Shown here one piece after another: positions 1 through 6,533 of a stretch of DNA of 11,414 nt. The position numbers and the translations under genes are program-made. How positions within the stretch are numbered: position 1 is the first letter of the stretch; each line of letters opens with the position of its first letter. The DNA is taken from positions 1 to 11,414 of the forward strand of contig DAORDK010000101.1 in assembly GCA_035345935.1 (NCBI GenBank), given 5' to 3'. This DNA is from SSSZ01 sp035345935 (GTDB lineage Bacteria > Pseudomonadota > Gammaproteobacteria > Burkholderiales > Rhodocyclaceae). The notes beneath the pieces are model-generated. The model was not told the origin of the DNA and made no database searches. It worked only from the letters and a program-made list of their open reading frames with translations.

Positions 1-413
1 ACGAGGTCTATTCGGCGCCGGCGACGCCCTTCGTCTATCAGTTCCTGGGCAATGTCAATGTCTTCCACAGCCGGGTCCAGGGCGGCTTCGCCGCAGTGGA
101 ACGGAACCCCGGCGAGGGCACCACCGCCTTCGTGCGCCCCCACGATATCGACCTCTCGCACCAGCCTCTGGACAACGCCCTGCCGGCGACGGTGGCCCAC
201 GTCCATCCCATCGGACCGGTGGTCCGGGTCGAACTGCTGCACGAGAGCGAGGTGGTCGAGGTCGAACTCTCCCGGGAACGCCATGAGGCTCTGCAGTTGG
301 CGACCGGCCAGGCCATCTGGTTCCGCCCGCGGCAGGTAAGGGTCTTCGACGCCGACGGTCGGGCCCGGGAAGTCGCCGGCCAGACGCCGGCGCGGGAGCC
401 CTTCCTGTTCTAG
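1..413 (+). CDS. cysA: Sulfate/thiosulfate ABC transporter ATP-binding protein, C-terminal part
   Basis: This is the tail of a gene that begins before the window; reading starts in frame at base 3 and ends at TAG 411-413, so about 136 residues are visible. CysA is the cytoplasmic ATPase that drives sulfate/thiosulfate import with CysT, CysW and a periplasmic binding protein. The visible part opens with EVYSAPATPFVYQFLGNVN, the segment that follows the nucleotide-binding domain in CysA-type ATPases. It then runs into a regulatory/TOBE-like region containing FVRPHDIDL and IWFRPRQVRVFD. The Walker A, Walker B and signature motifs lie outside the window. The RPHDIDL and RPRQVRVF wording is typical of CysA rather than of sugar or polyamine importers, but a related ATPase of the same class cannot be fully excluded. 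No terminator with a T-run follows. Confidence 0.85.
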   Translation, partial: EVYSAPATPFVYQFLGNVNVFHSRVQGGFAAVERNPGEGTTAFVRPHDIDLSHQPLDNALPATVAHVHPIGPVVRVELLHESEVVEVELSRERHEALQLATGQAIWFRPRQVRVFDADGRAREVAGQTPAREPFLF

Positions 414-456
414 TTCTCGTGCTCGCGCACGACATCGAGTGCAGCGCGGCCAGCGA

Positions 457-484
457 TCTATTTTGCAGATTCCGTGACACGGAA
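457..484 (+). promoter_or_regulatory. Probable higBA operator and promoter region
   Basis: Bases 470-484 read TTCCGTGACACGGAA, a perfect 7-bp inverted repeat around a central A, ending 11 bases before the higB start. A T-rich stretch at 457-464 (TCTATTTT) could serve as a -10 element, but no convincing -35 was found. HigA-type antitoxins bind palindromes in their own promoter and repress the operon, so this is the obvious candidate site. The repeat is seen directly; its role as an operator is inferred. Confidence 0.5.
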
Positions 485-495
485 CCCAATCGCGC

Positions 496-774
496 ATGAT
501 CGGCTCGTGCAACTGTCTTGATACCGAGGCGCTGTTTCAAAGCCATGGAGTGCCACGCTTCCGGAACATTGAGCGCGTGGCGAGGCGAAAGCTGCTGCAA
601 CTTCATGCGGCGACTGTGCTGGCAAGCCTGCGTATCCCCCCGGGGAACCAGCTGGAAGCCATCGAGGGTGACCGCGAGAGGCAGCACAGCATCCGCTGGA
701 ACGATCGGTGGCGCATTTGCTTCGTCTGGCAAGACGACGGTGCGCACCAGGTCGAAATTGTCGACACCCAATAG
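496..774 (+). CDS. higB: HigB-family (RelE superfamily) toxin of a type II toxin-antitoxin pair
   Basis: This gene encodes 92 residues. HigB toxins are ribosome-dependent mRNA endonucleases that stop translation when not held by HigA. The family layout is visible: an N-terminal MIGS..DTEALF segment, a helical RNIERVARRKLLQLHAA region (about residues 24-39), PPGNQLEAIEGDR (48-60) and the core strand RWRICFVW (71-78). The length matches the family. The toxin precedes its antitoxin, as usual for hig loci, with an 8-base gap to higA. Two things are odd. The protein ends EIVDTQ where family members usually end in DYH, and the lysine usual in the L-K-G-D-R segment is glutamate here (IEGDR). Toxicity may therefore be weakened or lost. 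The ATG at 496 lacks a strong ribosome binding site but gives the expected N-terminus. Confidence 0.85.
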   Translation: MIGSCNCLDTEALFQSHGVPRFRNIERVARRKLLQLHAATVLASLRIPPGNQLEAIEGDRERQHSIRWNDRWRICFVWQDDGAHQVEIVDTQ

Positions 775-782
775 GAGCGGAC

Positions 783-1085
783 ATGGCTGAACTCCTTGAC
801 GAAATTCACCCCGGAGAAATCCTGCTGGAGGACTTCATGAAACCGATGGGACTCTCGGCCCGTCAGCTCGCGGCCGACATCGACGTTTCGCCGAGCCGCA
901 TCAGCGAGCTAGTGAACGGCAACCGCCCGATCACCGCCGACACCGCCTTGCGCCTCGGCCTGTTCTTCCAGATGGAGCCCCGCTTCTGGCTGAACCTGCA
1001 GACCGAGTACGACATGCGGGTCGTGACCCGAACCCTGCAGGACAAGATTTCGCCGCGCATCCGGGTTCTTCACCAGGCCATGTGA
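783..1085 (+). CDS. higA: HigA-family antitoxin and transcriptional repressor
   Basis: This gene encodes 100 residues. It is the labile antitoxin that binds and neutralises HigB and represses the operon by binding the promoter palindrome. The N-terminal segment IHPGEILLEDFMKPMGLS (about residues 8-25) is the hallmark opening of the HigA/VapI type. An XRE-like helix-turn-helix follows at about 24-60 (ARQLAADIDVSPSRISELV then NGNRPITADTALRL), and then FFQMEPRFWLNLQTEYD. The ATG at 783 is preceded by AGGAG (774-778), which overlaps the last base of the higB stop. Translation of the two genes is probably coupled. The antitoxin looks intact, in contrast to the altered active-site positions in its toxin partner. 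Confidence 0.92.
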   Translation: MAELLDEIHPGEILLEDFMKPMGLSARQLAADIDVSPSRISELVNGNRPITADTALRLGLFFQMEPRFWLNLQTEYDMRVVTRTLQDKISPRIRVLHQAM

Positions 1086-1090
1086 GGCGC

Positions 1091-1255
1091 ATGGTGACTT
1101 GGTCGGGAATCCTTGCCGACGAAGACCTTGATGCCGGCATCGAGGCTGACAATCCAGATGCCGACACCAAGGTCAGGACGGTGTCTCGTGGCTGGAACGT
1201 TCCCGCTTTCTGGAGCGCAATGAAAACCACACCCGGGTCTTTCCCGGCAGCCTGA
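1091..1255 (+). CDS. Possible small protein downstream of higA, unknown
   Basis: This is a 54-codon ORF starting 5 bases after the higA stop. GAGG (1084-1087) overlapping that stop could act as a ribosome binding site, though the 3-base spacing is short. The predicted product is acidic in its first half (ILADEDLDAGIEADNPDAD) and basic and tryptophan-containing in its second (VRTVSRGWNVPAFWSAMK). I do not recognise a family. It could be a third gene of the hig operon, the remnant of a longer gene, or a chance ORF in GC-rich DNA. The opposite strand is also open here, which reduces confidence. Confidence 0.22.
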   Translation: MVTWSGILADEDLDAGIEADNPDADTKVRTVSRGWNVPAFWSAMKTTPGSFPAA

Positions 1256-1329
1256 AGGTTGCCGTGGCGACTCTAGCCCGACGTGCGGGCAGTTCGCCAG
1301 AAATGGGAAACTTGCGCACACGGGGATGC

Positions 1330-1791
1330 TCACCGTACCCCAAGGGCCTCGCGCACCTGCGCCTCGGTCAGCGCGCCGGAGACGGCGCGGCGGCCGCCCT
1401 TGCCGTCGAACAGCAGGGTGCGGGGCAACTCGCCGGCCCAGGCGGGGTCCAGGGCGTAGGCCAGGGCTTCGGGGTTGTCGGCGCCGTAGGCGTAGCGAAG
1501 GCCGGAAATGCCGGTTTTCTCCAGCAGCGGTGCAAGGGCGGGCGATTCCGCTTCGGTGGCCACGGTGACCACCTTGAGGCGCCGGTCGGCCCGGGTCAGG
1601 GCGGCGAGCAGGCCGAGGTTCTTCTTGCAGTGGACGCAATCCGAGGACCACAGGGCGACGACGGTAGGCTGGCGGTGAGCCTGGGGATCGGCGAGGCGGC
1701 GCGCCGTTTCGCGGTCGAGCGAGGAGAAGCCGGCCGCTGCGGCGGGCAGGGCCCAGAGCAGGGCGGCGAGGGTGGCGAGTGCTCGGATCAT
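1330..1791 (-). CDS. Exported thioredoxin-like (TlpA-type) protein
   Basis: This gene encodes 153 residues. A short hydrophobic N-terminus with an ALPAAAA cleavage region (about residues 1-20) predicts export to the periplasm. The thioredoxin fold is supported by strand VVALWSS (44-50) followed by a CVHC redox motif (Cys52, Cys55), and by ELPRTLLFD, where Pro123 sits in the cis-proline position next to the active site. Such proteins reduce or isomerise periplasmic disulfides or keep metal-binding cysteines reduced. It is the last gene of the tonB-exbBD-receptor-propeller unit. Its ATG lies 7 bases after the propeller gene stop and has no clear ribosome binding site, which suggests translational coupling. 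Its position beside a Cys-rich exported protein makes that protein a plausible substrate (inference). It is shorter than many TlpA/ResA proteins but contains the complete core. Confidence 0.8.
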   Translation of the reverse strand: MIRALATLAALLWALPAAAAGFSSLDRETARRLADPQAHRQPTVVALWSSDCVHCKKNLGLLAALTRADRRLKVVTVATEAESPALAPLLEKTGISGLRYAYGADNPEALAYALDPAWAGELPRTLLFDGKGGRRAVSGALTEAQVREALGVR

Positions 1792-1798
1792 GGGAGTA

Positions 1799-3004
1799 TC
1801 AGGGCAGGTGAAGGACGCGGAAGTATTCCTTTTCCGTGCGCCAGAAGAGGTACAGGGCCTCGCCCCGTGCCAGCAGGCGGGGCTGGTCGGAAGCGCCTTC
1901 GGTGGCGGTGATTTCCTGGGCAACGAAGGTCTGCCCGCCATCCCGGGAAACCTGAATATGGAGGCGGGTACGCTCACCGTCGAATTCCTTCCAGGCGATG
2001 GCCAGCCGGTTGCCGGCCACGAGCAGGTCGGCGTGGGCGGCGCGGGGGCCTCCGACGGTGCGCTGGCCTTCGACCCGCAGGCCGTCACCGCCCCTGGTCA
2101 GACGGCCGTAGTGGACGCGGCCGGTGCCGTCCTTCTCGTTGAACCAGACGGCGTGGCGTAGGCCCTGGCCGTCCACGGCGAGGGAGGGCCCGTGGTGGGG
2201 GCAGCCGTCGATCTTCCAGCGGTCGAAGGTGGCCCGCTGGACCGCTTCCGGCGTTCCGTCGGGCTTCAGGCGAGCCAGGGCGTGATCGCGCTCGTTGGGG
2301 GCGAAGACGTGGCGCCAAAAGAGCAGCGGCGCGCCGTCCCGGTCGCGGGCGACGGCGATGCGGCAGCATTCGCAGCTGTGATCGGCGACCTTGCGTTCCG
2401 GGGCGAAGCTCTTGCCGCCGTCGTGGGAGACGGCGCTATAGATCGCGGCGCCACGGTAGGGCGTCTTGCCCGCCTGGGCAGCCTGAAGATCGCGTTTGTC
2501 GATCCAGGCGACCAAAACCGAGTTATCGGCTCCGACGACGATGGACTCGAAGCGGTGGGTGATTTCCGAACGGTCGTGATGGACTGTGATCGGGTCGTCA
2601 AAACTGGTGCCGCCGTTTCTGGAGCGGGCGAGGCGAATTTCGCCGGTATAGGGCTTGGCCAGGGGCTTCGACCAGGCCACCAGGATGTCGCCGCCTGCCG
2701 TGAAGGCGAGTTTGGGGAAGCTGTCGCCGTTGGCGGCGATGGCTTCGGGAACGGCGTTCACAGGTATCGGAGCGCTCCAGGTGATGCCTGCGTCGGGGCT
2801 CCGGCGCAGGACCAGATGCCCCCCGTCCTTGCTCACGGCGAAGAGAGTCCCGTCGGGTCCAAAGGCCGCACCGGTGCCGAGTTCGAGGCGTGCCCCGGGG
2901 GCCTGGGGCGCATGCCCGTCGGCGGGCTGTGCGGGCAGCGCCGGGAGCAGGGCTGCAACGGTTAGGGCGATCCGGAGGGCCGCCCGGCGAGGCTCAATAG
3001 TCAA
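1799..3004 (-). CDS. Exported BNR/Asp-box beta-propeller protein with a Cys/His cluster
   Basis: This gene encodes 401 residues. Four Asp-boxes (S-x-D/N-x-G-x-T/S-W/F) are visible: SPDAGITW (69-76), SRNGGTSF (128-135), SHDGGKSF (193-200) and SRDGGQTF (353-360). They indicate a sialidase-type propeller. No F/Y-R-I-P motif of true sialidases is visible, so sialidase activity is doubtful. HSCECC (His209, Cys211, Cys213, Cys214) and DGCPHHGP (Cys268, His270, His271) look like a metal or redox site. The N-terminus (RIALTVAALLPALPAQPA) is a signal peptide, so the protein is probably periplasmic. The best start is TTG at 3004, which overlaps the receptor gene by 11 bases; no ATG would keep the signal peptide. 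It sits between a TonB-dependent receptor and a thioredoxin-like protein, which suggests a role in handling the receptor's substrate (inference). Confidence 0.8.
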   Translation of the reverse strand: MTIEPRRAALRIALTVAALLPALPAQPADGHAPQAPGARLELGTGAAFGPDGTLFAVSKDGGHLVLRRSPDAGITWSAPIPVNAVPEAIAANGDSFPKLAFTAGGDILVAWSKPLAKPYTGEIRLARSRNGGTSFDDPITVHHDRSEITHRFESIVVGADNSVLVAWIDKRDLQAAQAGKTPYRGAAIYSAVSHDGGKSFAPERKVADHSCECCRIAVARDRDGAPLLFWRHVFAPNERDHALARLKPDGTPEAVQRATFDRWKIDGCPHHGPSLAVDGQGLRHAVWFNEKDGTGRVHYGRLTRGGDGLRVEGQRTVGGPRAAHADLLVAGNRLAIAWKEFDGERTRLHIQVSRDGGQTFVAQEITATEGASDQPRLLARGEALYLFWRTEKEYFRVLHLP

Positions 3005-5327
3005 ATTTCAGCTCGGCGAAGACGGTGCGTTGCGGGAAGGGGTGGAACAGGAAGTACTTGCGATTGTTCAGATTGTCCACGCCCAGGGCAGCGCTCCACT
3101 GCTTCGCCACCTGGTAGCGGACCCGAGCATCGGCGACGAAGAAGCGCTCGAAGCCCTGATAGGTGTGACCGTTGATGTCGGAATTGTCGGCCGTGGCGTA
3201 GAAGCGTCCGCTATACCGGCCAGCCAGCGTGTAGGTCCAGCGGGCGTCGGGGCGATAGCTCGCCACCAAGGTGGCTCGCCAGTCGGGAACGTAGGGGGTG
3301 TGCTTGCCTACCGACGTCGCTCCGGGGGTGGCGGTGGCCGGTACGTAGCCGTCGTTCTTGAGGATTCTTGCGTCCACATAGGTGAGGCTGCCCGAGAGTT
3401 CGAGGCCCCGGATCAGTACATCGTCCTGCTGATAGACCAATTCGATGCCACGCTGCCGGGTCTTGTCGACGTTCTGCATGTAGGACGTGGGGGCTGCAAT
3501 GCCTGGATAGTTCGCGGTCTGGGAAATAAGCGCGTCCTTGACGTGCTCTTCGAACAGCGAGACGCGGACCTTCCCTTTCGCCAGGCTTCGCTCGACTGCC
3601 AATTCGCCAGAGAGGACATCCTCAGGCTTGAGGTCGGGATTGGCGGACTGGAAGACGGTGCCGACCTGGATGGTCTGGTAGAGCTCGCCCACGGTGGGAA
3701 AACGCAGGGCGCGGCCGAGCGAACCGGTGACGATCCAGTCTTCGGCAGCGTCCCAGGCCAATGACGCCTTGGGAGAGACCCCGGTCTTGTCGAGGCCGGG
3801 CTGGGCGATAGCGGTTCCCGAAGTGAAGTTGAAGCCGTCGAAGGCGCGCCATTGTTCGTAGCGAGCGCCCAACGTTGCCCTTAGCCGCGGCGCGAAACGC
3901 CAGACATCCTGAAACCAGATGGCTTTGGCCTCGGTCTTTCCGCGGGCATCGGTAAACAGGCTGCCATGACCCCCGGAAATCCAGTCGGCGGTGTTGTAGG
4001 TTGGGCTGACCAGGTTGTAGAGGTCGTAATGGACGCCGAAGCTCAGGATGTGTGGGCTGCGCGGCCCCTCCGGTCGCCAGGTGGCCTTGAGATCGGCGGT
4101 GGTCCAGCCGGTGCCTTCCATGTCGAGGATGCGGCCGGCTCCGCCCCCGAGAGCGGTGGTGTAGGGAACGCCCGTCGAAGAACGCTCCTGGTGTTTGGCG
4201 TAATCGTAGTGGCTCAGGGCGATATCCCAGTCGAAAGTTCCGCCGTCTTTCGTTTTCAGGGTCAGGCTGTGCATCTGGTGTTCCATATCCCGCTTGCCGG
4301 CGCTGAACTGCCCGGCGATGCTGCTGGCGCTGTAGCGGAAGCCCCCGAGATTGACGTTGCCCGCGGCGGCGCCGTAGTAGGGTGTGCCGGTGGCCGTGGT
4401 GAGGTAGCTCTGGGCGCGGATATCCGCCTGGTTTTCCCAAAGGCCGAAAGTGTAGGCCCCTTGGAGAGTTGGTGTGAAATCGTAGGCGAGCTTGATCTTG
4501 GCGTTGTCCTGGACGGTGTGGGTCAGATTGCCGGCGCCGATGACCTGGATCGCCGCGCCGGTGCGATTGCGGTCGGCGAAGGCTCCGCTGATGACGGGGC
4601 TCGCCCCGGGTGCCGTGGTCGACTGGGTGAGGGTGCCGTAGGTCACCGGCTGGCTATGGCTGTCGAGATGGTTGTAGCTGAACCAGAAGGCAAGATCGCC
4701 AATGCGATTGCCCACCGTGGCGGCAAATTGTTCGGAACGATAAGTGTCCCGTGTGCCGTACTGCTTGAAATCCTGCCAGGACTCGGTCAGCTTGGCGGTC
4801 GCCTCGAATTTCGTTGGCATACGGGTGGTGATCTCGGCCACCACGCCGTAGGAATTGCCGGGAAAGGCCGCCGAAAAGGGGCCGTAGAGGACATCTATGC
4901 GCTCGATTTCTTCGGGGGAGACCATGAACCAGCGGGGTGAGCCATTGCCGTTATTGTTGTTGATCAAGGCCGAGAGCAGAACGCCGTCGGCGTAGATCAG
5001 CGAACGGGCGCTGGCGTTAACCCCGGTGGTGCGGCTGGTGATCGGTGCGTCGGTATCGCCGTTGAAGCGCTTGCGGACCAGAATGTTGGGCAAGTACTTG
5101 AAGGCATCTTCGGTATTGACCACGTTGACCGTTTCGGCGATGTGCTGCCGCGTCGCTCCTTCCGCGGTGGTCGGCGCCTGGACCTTTTCGGCCGCAGTCT
5201 TGGCCTCGCGGACGCTGACGGTCGCCAGGGTCTGCTCGCCGTCGGCACCCTGGGCAGTGGCCTGATAAGCAATGCTGACGAGAACTGCCAGCGCGAGCCG
5301 GCAGGATTGAAGTTCTTTGTATTCCAC
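2994..5327 (-). CDS. TonB-dependent outer-membrane receptor
   Basis: This gene encodes 777 residues. Such receptors are 22-strand outer-membrane barrels with an N-terminal plug that import scarce ligands using energy from TonB-ExbB-ExbD. A signal peptide (LALAVLVSIAYQATAQ, about 11-26) is followed by a TonB-box-like LATVSVRE (34-41). The plug (about 58-171) contains DAFKYLPNILVRKR, SLIYADGVLL and EEIERIDVLYGPFSAAFPG. Alternating barrel strands continue to the end, including FPTVGELYQ and NPDLKPEDVLSGELAVERS, and the protein closes with LDNL-type wording (VDNLNNRKYF) and a terminal aromatic residue (FDY). GTG at 5327 is chosen because AGGGAG (5336-5341 on the complement) is 8 bases upstream and the signal peptide begins there. 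It follows exbD by 49 bases. The ligand cannot be assigned; the neighbours favour a metal or metal complex. Confidence 0.9.
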   Translation of the reverse strand: MEYKELQSCRLALAVLVSIAYQATAQGADGEQTLATVSVREAKTAAEKVQAPTTAEGATRQHIAETVNVVNTEDAFKYLPNILVRKRFNGDTDAPITSRTTGVNASARSLIYADGVLLSALINNNNGNGSPRWFMVSPEEIERIDVLYGPFSAAFPGNSYGVVAEITTRMPTKFEATAKLTESWQDFKQYGTRDTYRSEQFAATVGNRIGDLAFWFSYNHLDSHSQPVTYGTLTQSTTAPGASPVISGAFADRNRTGAAIQVIGAGNLTHTVQDNAKIKLAYDFTPTLQGAYTFGLWENQADIRAQSYLTTATGTPYYGAAAGNVNLGGFRYSASSIAGQFSAGKRDMEHQMHSLTLKTKDGGTFDWDIALSHYDYAKHQERSSTGVPYTTALGGGAGRILDMEGTGWTTADLKATWRPEGPRSPHILSFGVHYDLYNLVSPTYNTADWISGGHGSLFTDARGKTEAKAIWFQDVWRFAPRLRATLGARYEQWRAFDGFNFTSGTAIAQPGLDKTGVSPKASLAWDAAEDWIVTGSLGRALRFPTVGELYQTIQVGTVFQSANPDLKPEDVLSGELAVERSLAKGKVRVSLFEEHVKDALISQTANYPGIAAPTSYMQNVDKTRQRGIELVYQQDDVLIRGLELSGSLTYVDARILKNDGYVPATATPGATSVGKHTPYVPDWRATLVASYRPDARWTYTLAGRYSGRFYATADNSDINGHTYQGFERFFVADARVRYQVAKQWSAALGVDNLNNRKYFLFHPFPQRTVFAELKFDY

Positions 5328-5376
5328 GACTGCTACTCCCTGTTTGCCCCCTGCGAGGGCTTTTGATTGGCAGGTC

Positions 5377-5787
5377 TCAGCGGGCCGACTCGGTGACGAA
5401 TGCGATCTTGACGATGCCGCTGCGCTGGGCGGCGGCCATGACGTCGGCCACCTTTTCGTAGACCACTCTGCGATCCGCCCGCAGGTGGAGTTCGGGCTGG
5501 GCGGCGCCGTTAGCGGCGAAGCGGGGTTCCAGGTCGGCGCGGCCAATGGGCTCGCCGTTCCAGTAGAGCTGGCCGGCCGCATCGACGGCGAGTTGGATCA
5601 CCTGAGGCTTATCCTCGATCTTGGTGGCGCTGACCTGGGGCAGGTCGATGGGCACCGCCTGGTGGAAAAGGGGGGCGGTGATGATGAAGATGACCAGCAG
5701 CACCAGCATCACATCCACCAGGGGCGTAGTGTTGATCTCGGCCATGGGCTGGCTGGCGCCACCTTCTTCGAAGCTGCCGAAGGCCAT
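5377..5787 (-). CDS. exbD: Biopolymer transport protein ExbD
   Basis: This gene encodes 136 residues. ExbD is the inner-membrane partner of ExbB; together they use the proton gradient to drive TonB. A short cytoplasmic N-terminus with MAEINTTPLVDVML leads into one membrane helix (VMLVLLVIFIITAPLF, about 26-41). Asp25 just before the helix is the conserved residue of the proton pathway. The periplasmic domain follows, with DLPQV, QLYWNGEPI and HLRADRRVVYEKVADVMAAAQRSGI. The ATG at 5787 is only 2 bases after the exbB stop (TGAAAATG), with a G-rich ribosome binding site inside the exbB end. The frame stays open further upstream, but that extension overlaps exbB and carries no ExbD features. Confidence 0.95.
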   Translation of the reverse strand: MAFGSFEEGGASQPMAEINTTPLVDVMLVLLVIFIITAPLFHQAVPIDLPQVSATKIEDKPQVIQLAVDAAGQLYWNGEPIGRADLEPRFAANGAAQPELHLRADRRVVYEKVADVMAAAQRSGIVKIAFVTESAR

Positions 5788-5789
5788 TT

Positions 5790-6524
5790 TCAGTTCCCCC
5801 GGCCGGCGCGGGCTGCGCCGATATCGACCAGATTGGCGTTGCCGCCGACGCGTACGCCGGTGGTGAGGTAGGCATGCAGGTCGTGGGCGAAGCCGTCGAG
5901 TTGGGCCAGCACCAGCCGGTTGGCGCGGGTGAAGGCGTTGTAGGCGAGGACGGCGGGGATGGCGACGAAGAGGCCGGCGGCGGTCATGATCAAGGCTTCG
6001 CCAACGGGGCCGGCCACCTTGTCCAGCACCACCTGGGTGGCGCCGGAAAGTCCGACCAGGGCATGGTAGATGCCCCATACGGTTCCGAAGAGGCCGATGA
6101 AGGGGGCCGTGGAGCCTACCGAGGCAAGGAAGGTGAGGCCCCGTTCGATGCGCGCCTGGGCGCGGACGATGTGGGAGCGCAGTGTCCGGGTGACGAATTC
6201 ACTGGCATTGACGCCGGCGCCGATGCCGCGGGCGGCGTTCTGCTGGTGGGCCTGGGCGGCATGGGCGCCGGCCAGGGCAAGACCGGCGAAGACGGCCGAT
6301 CGGTCTTCGTGGCGCAGGGTCTCCAGGGCTTCGCAGAGGGAGTTGGCGCTCCAGAAGGCGCCGATGGCCCGTTCCTGGGCGCGGGCGGCCCGCCAGCTGG
6401 AAAATATCTTGCTGACGATCACCGACCATGAGGCGAGGGAGAGCAGGGCAAGGATCACAGCCGTGGCGTGGGTGACCAGATCAGCCTGGGACCAGAAGTG
6501 GGCGAGGCCCATTTGCGCGTGCAT
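5790..6524 (-). CDS. exbB: Biopolymer transport protein ExbB (MotA/TolQ/ExbB family)
   Basis: This gene encodes 244 residues. ExbB forms the inner-membrane pentamer that surrounds ExbD and energises TonB. Three membrane segments are visible: near the N-terminus (ATAVILALLSLASWSVIV, about 20-37), and two downstream (about 140-160, with APFIGLFGTVWGI, and about 175-200, with GEALIMTAAGLFVAIPAVLAYN). The GLFGTVWGI and AIPAVLAYN wording is characteristic of the ExbB/TolQ domain. The ATG at 6524 has AGGA 7 bases upstream, overlapping the tonB stop region. It follows tonB by 9 bases and precedes exbD by 2 bases, so the three are almost certainly co-translated. TolQ is excluded by the neighbours: tonB, exbD and a receptor, with no tolA/tolB/pal. 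Confidence 0.94.
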   Translation of the reverse strand: MHAQMGLAHFWSQADLVTHATAVILALLSLASWSVIVSKIFSSWRAARAQERAIGAFWSANSLCEALETLRHEDRSAVFAGLALAGAHAAQAHQQNAARGIGAGVNASEFVTRTLRSHIVRAQARIERGLTFLASVGSTAPFIGLFGTVWGIYHALVGLSGATQVVLDKVAGPVGEALIMTAAGLFVAIPAVLAYNAFTRANRLVLAQLDGFAHDLHAYLTTGVRVGGNANLVDIGAARAGRGN

Positions 6525-6533
6525 GGAAGAATC

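Noticed and set aside
417..432. Hairpin TCGTGC-N4-GCACGA after cysA as a terminator
   Set aside because: It is a 6-bp stem without a T-run. It may be chance or weak Rho-dependent structure.
1276..1290. Hairpin GCCCG-N5-CGGGC after the thioredoxin gene as a terminator
   Set aside because: It has only 5 bp and no T-run on the minus strand, which is too weak to call.
1799..3004. Functional exo-alpha-sialidase
   Set aside because: Asp-boxes indicate the fold only. The F/Y-R-I-P motif is not visible, and the context is a transport operon rather than glycan catabolism.
2192..4940. Long plus-strand ORFs opposite the propeller and receptor genes (2192-2965, 2655-3764, 3966-4940)
   Set aside because: They are shadows of strongly supported minus-strand genes, with glycine/alanine/valine-rich text and no domains.
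5788..6078. 97-codon N-terminal extension of exbD
   Set aside because: It lies wholly within exbB and reads as arginine/proline-rich frame-shift text. ExbD proper begins at the ATG at 5787.
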